From Cunninghamia lanceolata (lineage: Eukaryota > Streptophyta > Pinopsida > Cupressales > Cupressaceae), in NCBI GenBank assembly GCA_027924645.1, contig BSBN01000037.1, positions 2,728,001 through 2,792,000 on the forward strand: DNA of 64,000 bases, in the 5' to 3' direction. The notes under the pieces were generated by a model. It worked only from the letters and a program-made list of their open reading frames with translations, was not told the origin of the DNA and did no database searches. A program made the translations under genes and the position numbers. Positions 23,398-34,832 of the stretch are shown here, piece after piece. Positions within the stretch are counted from its first letter, which is position 1. Each line of letters opens with the position of its first letter.

Positions 23398-26300
23398 ATG
23401 GCAGGAGGAAGAAAGAGTTCTGGAGAATGTAACAAAAGTGTAGGTGATTCGAATGTCGATCAAAACAAGAAGAAAAATGAATTCCATCAAAGAAAAGAAG
23501 AAGAAAAGCTTGCAGGGCTGATTTTCATGTGTAGCTCTAAGACCAAGCAGAGTTGTTTCAGCTACCAAGTCTTTGGCTTGCCAGCAAACAAGATAGAACT
23601 TGTAGAAAAAGTTAAACCAGGAATGAAGTTATTCTTGTTTGATTTTGATCTGAAAATGATGTATGGAATATACAAGGCTTCGTCTGCTGGAGGTCTAAAC
23701 TTGGAGCCTCATGCTTTTGGAGTGGGTAAAATGGCTTTTCCAGCACAGGTAAGCTATTTTTTTATTTTCACTCTTTAGCATTGGATGTGTTTGTTAGTTT
23801 CTTTGCCACAATATGATTTTCAGGTGTTTGGTATGTATGTCCCGGTATGGGAAAATATGATCAATGTGTCTATCAGCATCATTTTGGATTTTGGTATGAG
23901 AAGTGAAGTTGTATCTGTCAGGAACTTATGATGTCGTTTTGTGTTTGTGCATGATGTTCTGTCTTAAAAATTATAAACACTATGAAAGTTGCATTAGACT
24001 TGGAAATGGGTATGCTCTCTGAAACTTAAAAGTTTATCAAAATACAAGCCTCCAGGAAAATTGGAAACTACATACAAAACGATAGTTACAAAATTGTTAT
24101 TTCACCTACTATTTGTCCAAAGGGTTGTGGTCTTCTGATAATGGAGGACACTTAAAAAATGTGGCCCAAGTTTAAATCCCCCATCACAATAAGATGACCC
24201 ATAACTTCAATAAACAAGTGGCGAGGTTGTACCGTATTGATTATGGTGTGCATTTGAATTTTGACTCAAGTTCAAAAAAAACTGAAGAATGTGGTTCAAG
24301 CATACCCCACAGAACCTCAGTAAAGATTTACCAAGCAAAAAGAAATCAGCTTCTAATACAATAATGCCAATTTGGCTATTGACTTTAAGAGTATTCATTC
24401 AATCAATTCAATTCACTAAATCTATTTAAGTGCTTGTCTGTTTCAGAAAAGGGATACAGTCAATCTCAATCAGATCCCTCAGGTCAAGGCTAGGACTGTA
24501 AGATGTCAACTAGGAGTTATTTCAGGGATACAGTAAATCTCAATGAGAACTCTATGATCAAGGTTAGGACTGTAAGATGGCAGCTAGGAGTTATTTCAGA
24601 ATTCAAGCATATGGTGCTCCTAGTTTGATCACTAGATCATTAACAGTATTTTTCCAAGCTTCACTACGAAATAAAATGTCGAATTCACTAGCCTAACACT
24701 GCAGAAAACAAGAGTTAAAATGTGGGCATATGAGTAAAGAATAAAACATGCAAGCCCAAAGTATACAATAGTCAGACCACACCAGTATCAAAGTATGTTA
24801 TGTAATAGATTGCGATCTTGGCATATTGATAGCTCACTCAAAACATGTAAGAAAAAAATAGATATTCATAGCAGTATTCCACTCTCCATTTGTAAGGATA
24901 AAAGAAAGAAGCAGCCCATGGTTGAGAGTCTCAAAAAAGGAAATGCTGTCAGTCATGAAATTTGCGTCTTTTATTCTATGGTTAAGTTTAGTGACTGTGT
25001 TCAGAGCTCTTTGGAGTGATTTGGTTTCAAGCTATCATGATATGGTAGGTTTCTTGTTGTTTTCTTTATCTTTTAATGATTTTTGTTCCTCTGAGATGTT
25101 GATGGAAGTTTGTAGTCTTTGGGCTATTTGATTCATGTTGTGGTTCTTCATATAGTTTCTAGGTTTCATTGCTATGTCTTTCTAAGTGTTGTAAAAGGGT
25201 TTGGGCCCTTTCAAAAACCCACCTTTATCCATAATAACAAAAGAAATTACTATAAAAATACTAATAAATAAGAAATTAATGAATAAATAGATAATGTAAA
25301 CCATAAAATAAAATATATTAAACAGAATTTCAAAAGTTAACACAGAATGATTGCATAGAATTTGAGATACTGACCCAAAAAAATAACATAATGCTTATTT
25401 GTAATAGATATGGCTTGGTTTGCATCACCTGTTGGCATTCTGCTTCTTATACTACAACTTTTGGACTTGCCAATATTTTATTAGAGTTGTTTTTTTGGTT
25501 TTGCCATTCGGTATATCTATTACCATGAACATTATGCTCTAGGAACTACCAGTATATACTTCTTTTTCAGCTTTTTAAACAATACTTGTCAAACATATAA
25601 ACAGCAAAAAGGTCACTCATAATAAATATTAAAATATTCTTTATTATGTTTGAAATTTACCACCACATTTTTTTTGGACCCCTCCTACCAATACCCTTAT
25701 TTTTACAAGCCTACCCTGAACAACTGACCATTGTTCTTACTATATTTGTTATTGTGACATCTTGTTCCTGGCTGTGTAGGTACGCTTTCGTATTCATAAG
25801 GAGTGTTTACCTCTGCCTGAGGATACATTCAAGAAAGCAATCAAAGATAACTATGACGACAAGAACAGGTTTAAGTTTGAGCTTAATGCTCGGCAGGTAA
25901 ATACCTGTATTTAATACTAATTTTCAATCAGGCTAGAATATTTGAATGGATTTTTCTTTCAAGATTTAACAATTTCTTGATTTATAGGTAAAAAAGCTTT
26001 CGCAGCTGTTCCATTCTGTAAGAGTTGATGCCAGTGCTCCAGTTGACATTCCCCAGGTTGAACCACAAGCTCTAGTTGATCTTCATCTTCTTAGGGATCT
26101 ACAATGTGTGAAACCTTCTTTACCACCGAAGTATGGCCATATGGGTGGTGATGGAGGGAAAGCATTGCGAAGCAGTGGTGTAAGGGGAGGGGAATTGTAC
26201 CTAGAGGTTAGCATGAATAGTAATGTTTACTTATTGGCATGATCCAATTTTTACATAATTCTTTTTTATCAGTGATAGGATTTCCTCCATGTATACGTAT

Positions 26301-27056
26301 ATATCTATGTGGTAACAGTTGGTTTTTAGGACATGGTAAACCTAGAGGCCAATTTGATACATGAGACATCCCTTGGGAGGGCCTGCAAGGAAATTTCTTT
26401 CCAATTTTCACAAGGAGATTTCTTTCCATTACCCTTTATATTGTTCAGCTTTTCCACCCCTAGGTTTTGACTTCAGGGCCAAGCTTAAGAGTAAACTAGG
26501 CCTTGCCAATCCACCTGGGTATAAAGAGAGAGGTCATATTCTTTTGAAAGTGCTTTTAGATATAGAGCATTGCAGAGTTTCCATTTATGTTATTTAAGGT
26601 GGGAGTTTTGGAGTTAGTATGGTCATATATTTTCTGTTACCTCTACAGGAAAAACTATTCAGGGAGGAGCTACTTAGAGAGGAAATAAGGAAGAAGAAAA
26701 TGTTGCTGGAAAGGGAAAGGGAAAGGGAACTGCTACATTACAGAGAGGAAGCTGCTAGTCATATGGTACGTCGTGATTACATTGCTCAGGCTGCTTTAGC
26801 TGGATATGGTCATGATCCACTTATATCTGAGAGGGAATTGCTGCAATATGATGTTGGTTTGCTTGAGTTAGATTATCATAATAGGGTTGGAGATTCAAAC
26901 ACGGATTGTGTTTATAGACAGAGGTTGGATCCTGATTATCAGGAAAAAATGACAGAGGTGCCTGCTGCTGAAAGCTACTTTGTGTATCCTTTCCTGCAAA
27001 GGGATACTTTACAACGGGCTCACTTCGGACCATCTGATTCGGGACTTCCACCATAG
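23398..27056 (+). CDS. DCD-domain protein, four exons, apparently intact
   Basis: Exons 23398-23748, 25780-25896, 25988-26206 and 26649-27056 join in phase 0 with GT-AG introns to give 364 residues. The start is the ATG in AACATGGC; an in-frame ATG at 23368 would add ten residues. Residues about 39-165 are a DCD (Development and Cell Death) domain: [59 protein letters not shown], then [16 protein letters not shown] and [15 protein letters not shown]. Residues about 230-265 ([20 protein letters not shown]) form a charged helix, probably a coiled coil. DCD proteins are plant-specific and linked to stress, development and cell death. The precise role of this one is unknown. No signal peptide or membrane segment is seen. 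It is the only cellular gene here without inactivating changes. Confidence 0.9.
24450..24602. repeat. 75-bp tandem duplication in DCD intron 1
   Basis: GGGATACAGTCAATCTCAAT through GGAGTTATTTCA is followed at once by a diverged copy beginning GGGATACAGTAAATCTCAAT. Both lie in the 2031-bp first intron. Confidence 0.85.
24930..25245 (+). mobile_element. 5'-truncated LINE 3' tail in DCD intron 1
   Basis: It contains GGGTTTGGGCCCTTTCAAAA (about 25198-25217), the same box found near the 3' end of LINE-A on the minus strand at about 12207-12226, followed by a short A-rich end. The left limit is a guess from sequence character. It lies in the gene's sense direction. Confidence 0.6.
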
Positions 27057-29302
27057 GGTAGTCATATGGTCGGTTCATCATCACTGTATCAGTAGAATTA
27101 AGAACTTACTGAATCTGGATATTTAAAGTTTCAGAGCCTTTTTCAGTACTAGTAGGTTAGAAACAGTTGCAATTACTATTTTATGTCACGTGATCTTGAT
27201 AAAAATTTCATTGGCTGATTTGGGATTTCACCAATAACTCTAAATCTAACACAGTCTAAAGCTAAGAATTGAATTTCTTTTGCTTAAACTTTAGATTAGG
27301 ATGTCTGCATTTTTGGCAGAAAAAGTTTTGCTCTGTGAATAACCAAGTTTAATTATTATAGGAAAAGTTGTGTGCAATTTTTTTGGGGGATGTTTTTTTG
27401 TTTTCTATCATTTGTTTAATTGTCTTTGTCCATTAGCTTGCATAAATTGTAAGAAATTGAAATTCTAGTTGATTCGGTACCCTTATTTTTTTAATTTTAG
27501 CATCATGGTCTGTTATGCTTGCATTAGAAACACAGCTAACTAGAGGGTTATTTGTCATGTGCAAACTGGAAAATTGGTTTGCCATATTCATTGTAGTTGG
27601 TTTTAAGACGGGGCAAAAAAATCATTGATTATTCATATACCAAACAAATTTACAACTTCATTTACTGGCTACTTTCATTCCCTTAGAATATGTTTTTTTT
27701 AATGTTTGCAAACCATTTGTCATTATAATCTAAAGAGCCCTTAGTTGACACTGCTCAACCTTTTAGGTAAGTTGTTTCATGTATATATTGTTTATATCTT
27801 TCCAAGTGTACCTTTTCATTTTAGATAAGTTGTTTCATGTATATTGTTTATATCTTTTTTAAGTAAACCTTTTCATTTTTATCATGTGTCTGGGAAGCTT
27901 TTCCTTTAGAAAATTGGAGATATATTTGACATTTTCGTTGCTTAAGTTACTTGATTCATTTTTATTAGTTCTTATCAAGGCAGAAATACTTGTGTTGCAA
28001 TTTCCTTTATTTATTTGGTCAATCATCATAGAATATTAAATTTATTTGCAAAATATTCAATAATTTGGTAAATGTTATTTATCTATTTTTTTATTGGTTT
28101 ATCATGTGAGTAGTCAGTGTAAAAATGAAATTATTATTATTTAAATTTCTGTAAAAATAAGATACCCCAAAACATTGAAGAAAATCATTTCAAAATCATT
28201 TCATATCATTTCAGGACTCGGATGACCATTGAATAGATCATAGCCCTTTATATCAATATCAATATCAACAACTGTACGCACTAACGATGGTGGTTAACAA
28301 TGGCATTGTGGTTTTTACAAACATGTAAATTGATTGTGATTATTATAAACCTCTTTCAAAGCCGTTACAATTAGATTAAATTTCTATTATTTAATGCTAT
28401 GCTTTCATTGGTTACTGATTTTTTCACATCAATTTCGTTTGGTCTTGCATTCGACACTACAAAAAATAGTTGGGACACTTAAAAAACAACCCCAAATACA
28501 GTATCTATTGGTACAAAACATTTTTTGGGGGGAAGATAACAGTGTTCTTTAAAGCAGAAATGGGATGATCTTTCTTGTGGTTTTATTACACCAATAAGCA
28601 TTTCCCTTTGGAAAGTATTATCATTTTTTCACAACTTTGGTTTTTTTTGCCCAAAATCACATATCTCATATTTTGTCAAATTTTTGTTGTTGGTTTGTTG
28701 GGGATAAATATGCAGGTTTCTTTCATTTTCTTCCTTAATTCAGCAGGCTTCTAATGGAAGAGTATTTAATATTGGCAGGCCATTCGGTCAGAATTTCTAT
28801 ATTGCTCTCATCTTCAAGTAATTATATTAGTACTACTATTGCATACTATTATATATTATGTATTTCAAATCATACACAGTCAAGCAAAGATAGTGGGAAC
28901 ACTAGTCTATGAGTATCCTCGGGATTCCTCTACACTTGCATTATTCAACAGAGCCTCTGTTTTAGATACCAAGAGTTAAAACAATGGTTCTGAATCACTT
29001 ATTGCCTTTATGGAATTCCAAGGTTTGCATCAAGGCATGCTAACATGAAGGAAAATAAAAGGTTCTAAGTCACCAAGATAGTTCTTCCTCTAAATTAGCA
29101 TCCAATCTAAACCATACATGAAATCTATAATATTCCAAGAAGTTTGCAATTAGTTTTTTATTTATTAACATCTCATTTCAATGTAATTTATTTTATCTTT
29201 TGCTCATTAGATTTAATAATTGGTGCTATCATGCTTTGTTTATTGAGAAAATTCAATTCTAAATAGTTGGATGCATTTTTTTTTCTTCTATTGTATGAAC
29301 AG
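27057..29302. other. DCD gene 3' flank and intergenic sequence
   Basis: The first few hundred bases are presumably 3' UTR; no unambiguous polyadenylation signal was chosen. The rest is AT-rich. A short tandem duplication (about 63 bp) lies at about 27772-27890, where AAGTTGTTTCATGTATAT recurs. No other gene was seen. Confidence 0.5.
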
Positions 29303-29570
29303 AATATAACACCACAATATGCAGGAGTTCTGCATGGTATGATGATCGATCCTTTTTCATCCTCAGCCTAATGGATTAATTCCCTATTGATAATACTCAT
29401 TCGATCTGTGTATGACAACAATCTCATTCTTCATATCTATAATTGTGCAGGCAATACAAATTCAATTGGTACATTTGCAGCCATTGTAAGCACTACTACA
29501 GCAAGGAATTTTGTTCAGTGGTTGGATTCATTCTAGTGTTTCTTGGCACTTACATGGGCTCGGTACAGGC
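29303..29570 (+). pseudogene. Anion transporter (PHT4/ANTR-type) gene fragment
   Basis: Two exon pieces with splice signals still in place. 29303-29336 encodes NITPQYAGVLHG, preceded by AACAG and followed by GT. After an intron ending GTGCAG, 29451 onward encodes NTNSIGTFAAIVSTT, then NFVQWLDSF. This matches the membrane-segment region (AGVLHGLSNTAGT... VQWLGSFQAF) of plant plastid-type phosphate/anion transporters of the major facilitator family. A TAG at 29534-29536 stands where the family has Gln. The rest of the gene was not found nearby. It is a non-functional fragment of an intron-containing gene, not a processed copy. Confidence 0.8.
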
Positions 29571-29925
29571 AAAGATGCAACAAAATGAGGGGCACCTTAC
29601 ATTGGAGCATATCTTGAGGTATAGATTATACGCTCTACTACCCAGACTGTTAGCTGCCAATCAAAGTACTAGCTTTATGATTTTGTATTGCTTTTCACTG
29701 AGATAATCACTTGTTTATGCACGAATTCATCGCTCTATTATGAGATTTTGCAGTATTCTCATACACAAAATTTCCACTACAATGTCCTGTCGTTTGAAGA
29801 TAAAACATTTGCCGTATTCAAGCTCTGTCACACTTGCACTGAAAAAAAAAAGAAATGCAATAGCGGACTTTCTAAGATTTGTTAATATAGTTCAGTCAAG
29901 AACATACCAGTAATCACTATGTTAC

Positions 29926-30076
29926 GGCTATTCTTAAATATCATCCACTTCAACAATCAAAGGTTAATTTGGACCAATAAAAATAGGACACATATTTACC
30001 ATTTTTTGTTGTAAACCAAGTGTAAAATTACTATTGAGTGTTTGACCATTGAAGTGGATGATATTTAAGTACAGTG
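29926..30076. mobile_element. 151-bp MITE with 9-bp target duplication
   Basis: The flanks are CTATGTTAC at 29917-29925 and 30077-30085. The ends are inverted repeats: GGCTATTCTTAAATATCATC at left, against the right-end reverse complement CACTGTACTTAAATATCATC, both continuing CACTTCAA. A 9-bp duplication is typical of Mutator-like elements. The outermost bases are poorly conserved. No ORF. Confidence 0.85.
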
Positions 30077-30099
30077 CTATGTTACAGCCTTGGAATGTT

Positions 30100-31300
30100 T
30101 CAGTTAAAGTTTTTCGCTACTTTTTATTGCCATATCTGGGTTTTGAACTGGGTTCACAATCTTACAAATGTTCACCTACACTGCAGCGCTTTTTTTTTAA
30201 TATTATTTTTCTGTTTTCTTTTTATTAATCTTTAATGGTAGATTATGCATTTGATTGTTACCCATCTGCTTTTTCATAATGGATCTAGGTTCTTTCTGAA
30301 CTGAGCAACTTTGTGTTTTAGAATAAAAATCAGGAATCAGAGACTTCCTTTACCTTAGTGCCAAAGACTGAAGGAATGGTATTTATTTCTAATTTTTATT
30401 TTGTACTGTATAGGTTTGGGTCTATGTCCAGATAATAATCTAGATGAAAAGGTAAAAGAAAGGTGCAATTTATTAGTGATTGAGTGTAAAAATGGTTAAG
30501 TTGTGTTGTAGCTCATGGATGGTTGCGTCCGCTAGCAGTGCTGGTCTATCTTTAGGTGGGATCTCCATATTAGGTTTACACCATAAAATAAAGTGCTTGG
30601 AATTCATTTTTTACAACTAATGTGAAGATGTATTTTTCATAGGGATATCATTCAGTACTTAAGATCTTTGTCACGTTTACCTTGACTTTTCATGACAAGT
30701 TTTACCCTTGACGAATACAAGTTTATATCCTGTTGTCAGTGTGTCTGATTTACTTCATCTTAGTGGAAAGGTAAATACTTCTTGATTTGATAAATTTGAA
30801 TGTACATCATCAGCTGTATGGAGGTCTATGTCAGTCAGGATAATGATCTACTTGAAGAGGAATATGGTGATCTTTAATATTGGTCAAAGGTAAAAGTTAT
30901 AAAATTTAAAAATTATGATGAAGCTTATGCATGGGGAACTACCGGCATTGTAATATGCTAATAGCTTTCACCTCGTGCAACCACAATGGCAAAAGAGATA
31001 CGACCTAATGAACTTCTCTTTATTGAGTGAAACTTTGGAGTAAAATGAATAGCAGTAACATCATGGTGTACTTTATTACTGATCAAATAGAAGTGGTAAA
31101 GTTGTGTTCTATCTAATGGATTGTTGCAGTCATTGCATTATTGTAGTCAATGGTTTTAATTTTTTGATAATGATAAAAGGACATTCAATGCAAGTGGTTA
31201 ACTAGGGAAAGTAAAATTTTGTTTTGGCTAGCTTTACCTATGAGGTATTCTATGTCAATGAGAAAGTAAAGTTTCTTGACTGCTGAATGCTCAATCTTAG
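30100..31300. other. Sequence between the transporter and pyruvate kinase fragments
   Basis: AT-rich DNA without a recognisable gene. It may hold decayed introns of the pyruvate kinase fragment. Nothing else can be supported. Confidence 0.4.
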
Positions 31301-31306
31301 TTTCTG

Positions 31307-33425
31307 GCAAGGACTGCTATACAATTGCCCCACGGAGAACAAGATGTCCTTGAAACAATGATTTTCTTTGGTAAGCTAACTTTATGATTTAACTCTATCC
31401 TTAAAATGGTGGAGGAACATTTTAAAAGTATGAACTCGCCCTATTCAGGTAATTTTCCTTTATTTGCATGTGGAGAGATTTGTATGTATATTATATTGTT
31501 GGTCATTAATTTTGTAGCAAAGGGGCATGGCACAACACATATTTGGCAATTTTGTTGGATATAACTATAAGATTTCCCTTATCTTATTGTTGTTGGAATT
31601 TTTGCCTGCTAACCTTACCACTTTGTTTTCATAATTTAATCAATGCAAGTTTCCAACAATGAATGCAACTATATGATTTTCCTGAATCTCTTATTAGTAT
31701 TAACCTTACCACTTTGTTTTCATAATTTAATCAATGCAAGTTTCAAACAATGAATGCAACTATATGATTTTACTGAATCTCTTATTAGTATTGAAACTTT
31801 TTCTTGATAAACCAGATAAACATCATGATTGCTATGTTATTGAACTTATGAGATGATTTTCATTTAATAATTAATTAGAATGTATTAGTGATTTGATATG
31901 TATCTTATGACTTTGTAGGAAGAAATAATTAACATATGTCGCAGCATGGGGAAGCCAGTTATAGTAGCTACAAACATGTTGGAAAGTATGATAAACCACC
32001 CACCACCAACTCGAGTAGAGGTTTTAGACATCGCTATTGTTGTACAAGAAAATGCAAATGCTATCGTGCTCTCAGGAGAAACACAGAAAGTTTTTTTTTT
32101 TTTTTGACAAAAAGTGAATTTTTGGATTTCTTTTCTTGTAGGGAATGTTATAGAATTCTGAATGAGTTTCATATCTCAATGCTACTTTTGTCAAACTCTC
32201 AAAACAAAAAATTTAAAGCCAAATGATCCTGTACTTTTCTACAGATATCATTTGAAAGTTGTGAATTTGATGCACACTGTTGCATTACACATTGAAGCAA
32301 CTACATTAAAAGAAGCACCTCCTACAAACCTTGGTCATGCTTTTAAGGTTTGTGAAAGATATTTATAAGTGACAATATTTGTTTACAAATGTATATAGCC
32401 TCTGAAGGGCCAACTCATATTCTTTTGTTTGAGAGTGAAATGATGCTCACCTGCTAGAGGAAACTCTATTTTCCAGAGACATATGAGTCAGATGTTTGCT
32501 TTCCATGCAACGATGATGTCAAACACACTTGGCACGTTAATTGTGGTGTTTACTAGAACTGGGTTTATGGCTACCTTACTAAGACATTATCGGCCTTTTG
32601 GCATAATATTTGACTTTACAAATCAGTATGTATCTTGTCCATTACCTTTCAGCACGATATTATGCTAAGCATTATGGTATCAAATTGTTTTTGCAAATGA
32701 TTTGCATACAGAGCTTATTGGTGGCAGTTTTTAAATATCTATGTTGCATTCTTTAGTCAATGCAATTTCTTGATTTGCAAACTAACCATGGCTTTGACTA
32801 AAGTTACTGATTATTTTGTTCGGTGGGTGCAGAGAAAGGGTAAAATAGAGACTTGCCCTATATTGGGGTATAAAACCAATATACATGCCATTCAATGATG
32901 ATGTTGAAGAGACCTTTTCCAAGTCTTTATCAATATTGCAGGTAAAGAAGAGTCTTGCAAAGTGCTTGTTTTAGGCTTACGATATGCCTTCTATATTTTC
33001 TTTTTGTTATAAATAAAAACTATATTTTTTTAATTTCCAAAATCGCACAAATTCTTCTTGGGTTCTACGGTTTCAAACCCTCAACTTCTGGTTTTCGTTA
33101 TATCCATGAACATGAAAGCATAAAGGAATATAACAAGAATCGTAATTATTAACTTGATAGGCCTTCCTATGAAAAATGGACATCTAAAACCAACCCTCAT
33201 TTTGACCAAAGTAAAATGGATTGTGCTAGCATGTATAATAGATTTTCCAATTATAAATTATTTTTTTCCCAGCTACTTCAACTCAAGACAGAAAAAGAAA
33301 ATGATGAACCACAGATCATCAAGGCTTCAGGGCCATATTGTTGCTTGAACAAAATTGGCACTCTGTAGAAGGCACATCCACCTTTTGCATGTCTTCATTT
33401 CACCATACAAGTCAAAACCTTTTTA
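31307..33425 (+). pseudogene. Plastid pyruvate kinase, C-terminal half, decayed but with introns
   Basis: Exon-like blocks with splice sites read in order. A weak block at about 31307-31360 looks like ARGDLGAxLP. 31919-32090 encodes [20 protein letters not shown], then [20 protein letters not shown] and IVLSGET. 32245-32347 encodes VVNLMHTVALHIEA. 32477-32625 encodes HMSQMFAFHATMMSNTLGT, then FTRTGFMATLLRHYRP. 32833-32941 encodes ERVK, stop, then RLALYWGIKPIYMPFNDD. 33273-33425 is a weak last exon with HFTIQVKTF. These match the A and C domains of plastid pyruvate kinase, the last step of glycolysis (PEP + ADP to pyruvate + ATP). A TAG at 32846-32848, loss of exons and a damaged SGET exon border make it a pseudogene. 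The N-terminal half is absent. Confidence 0.85.
31610..31791. repeat. 91-bp tandem duplication in a pyruvate kinase pseudogene intron
   Basis: TAACCTTACCACTTTGTTTT starts at 31610 and again at 31701. Only about two bases differ between the two 91-bp units. Confidence 0.9.
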
Positions 33426-33811
33426 ATATAAGGAATTCTTGCCTTCGGCTATTGCTCCAGCTCGCAGAAGTCATCTTCCAAGGTCTTCAACTGATAATCA
33501 AAGTCCCTATTTTACCCCTCGTGTACCTACTTTGAGTCACCACCCACCACATTCCCTTCAAGGGGCAGCATCTAAAAACCTTTATGGGATGTTCTTTGGT
33601 GTATTTGAAGAGAAGAAATAATACCCTCACCCTTACAAAGACATCCCTTTTCAACTTGTCTATCTTCCTCTCTTACACACTTCACAAGAAGTGAATGCCA
33701 AAGTTAACTGTTAAACATGCACACAGTGAATGTTGACATTTATTCACACACGCAATGAAAGTCAAAATTCATTCAAACACACAAAGACTCACAATGAGCA
33801 CCATTGAAGTT
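33426..33811. other. Flank between pyruvate kinase fragment and family R copy 3
   Basis: No gene was recognised. This sequence is unrelated to what precedes copy 2 at 1510, so it defines the left boundary of family R at 33812. Confidence 0.6.
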
Positions 33812-34789
33812 TGTTTGTAGACACATTCCACACAAAGTTAGTTCATTCACATTTTACACACATAAAGTTTTTTGCCTACTACAAAGCACTTAATAAAGAT
33901 TTATAATGAAACAAATAGTTATAGTATTTGTAGCCTTATGCACCAAATACTACACGTAATGACATTTAAATAAAAATATAAATGTATATTATTTAGTGAT
34001 AGGCCTATAAATATTTGTGCTATCGGCCATTCAATAGCACCTTAAGTGCTTTTACTAGTTGATAATATAAAGACTTGGAGAGGAATAAGAGAGGAATAGC
34101 TTTTTCTTGTAAACATGGTATGTGGGTCTTCCAATATAGCTATATTTTCAATCAATTGATAAAGCTTTAGTCTTAAACCTTATTCTTGTTTATCTTGCAT
34201 AAATTAAGTTGTGTCCCTTTATCATTTTCAAGGTTATTTTGTTCTTCTCTCTTGAATGCTAATATATTTCAAAACTGTAAACTTTAATCACAATGCATAC
34301 TTTTTGTTTCAAATAATTTTTATTTTTTATCAAACAATAGCACTGAGATCATAAGTCACACTCATTTAATGGAAATTTAAACCAAGTTGCATGGTTAATG
34401 TCATTCCATGGATGATATATTAGAATTATTATATTGAATTATATAATTATCATATATTATATATAATATTTACACAATTATATAATATGATGATAGAATT
34501 ATAGTATATAATTATGTCCAAAGGCATTCTAAGTTGCAGCGAGGTGGAGATGAGAGTCCTCGTAACAAAAAAATCAAAAAAATGTTTACTTTGTATTTAG
34601 AATTTGTTAATTAGAAAGATGTTAAAGAAGCTAAGAATTCAAAATAATTTTTCTAGTTATATTATATATGGTATAAATAATAAATCTGATTATTATCTAG
34701 ATTTATTATATTCTCTTAGATAAATCTCTTCTAATTACAAATCTATGACATATTATAATATATATAATGAGATAGATATAGAATTTCTA

Positions 34790-34832
<43 letters not shown>

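Noticed and set aside
31307..33425. Functional plastid pyruvate kinase gene
   Set aside because: Only the C-terminal half is present, with an in-frame TAG at 32846, a damaged exon and a degraded last exon.
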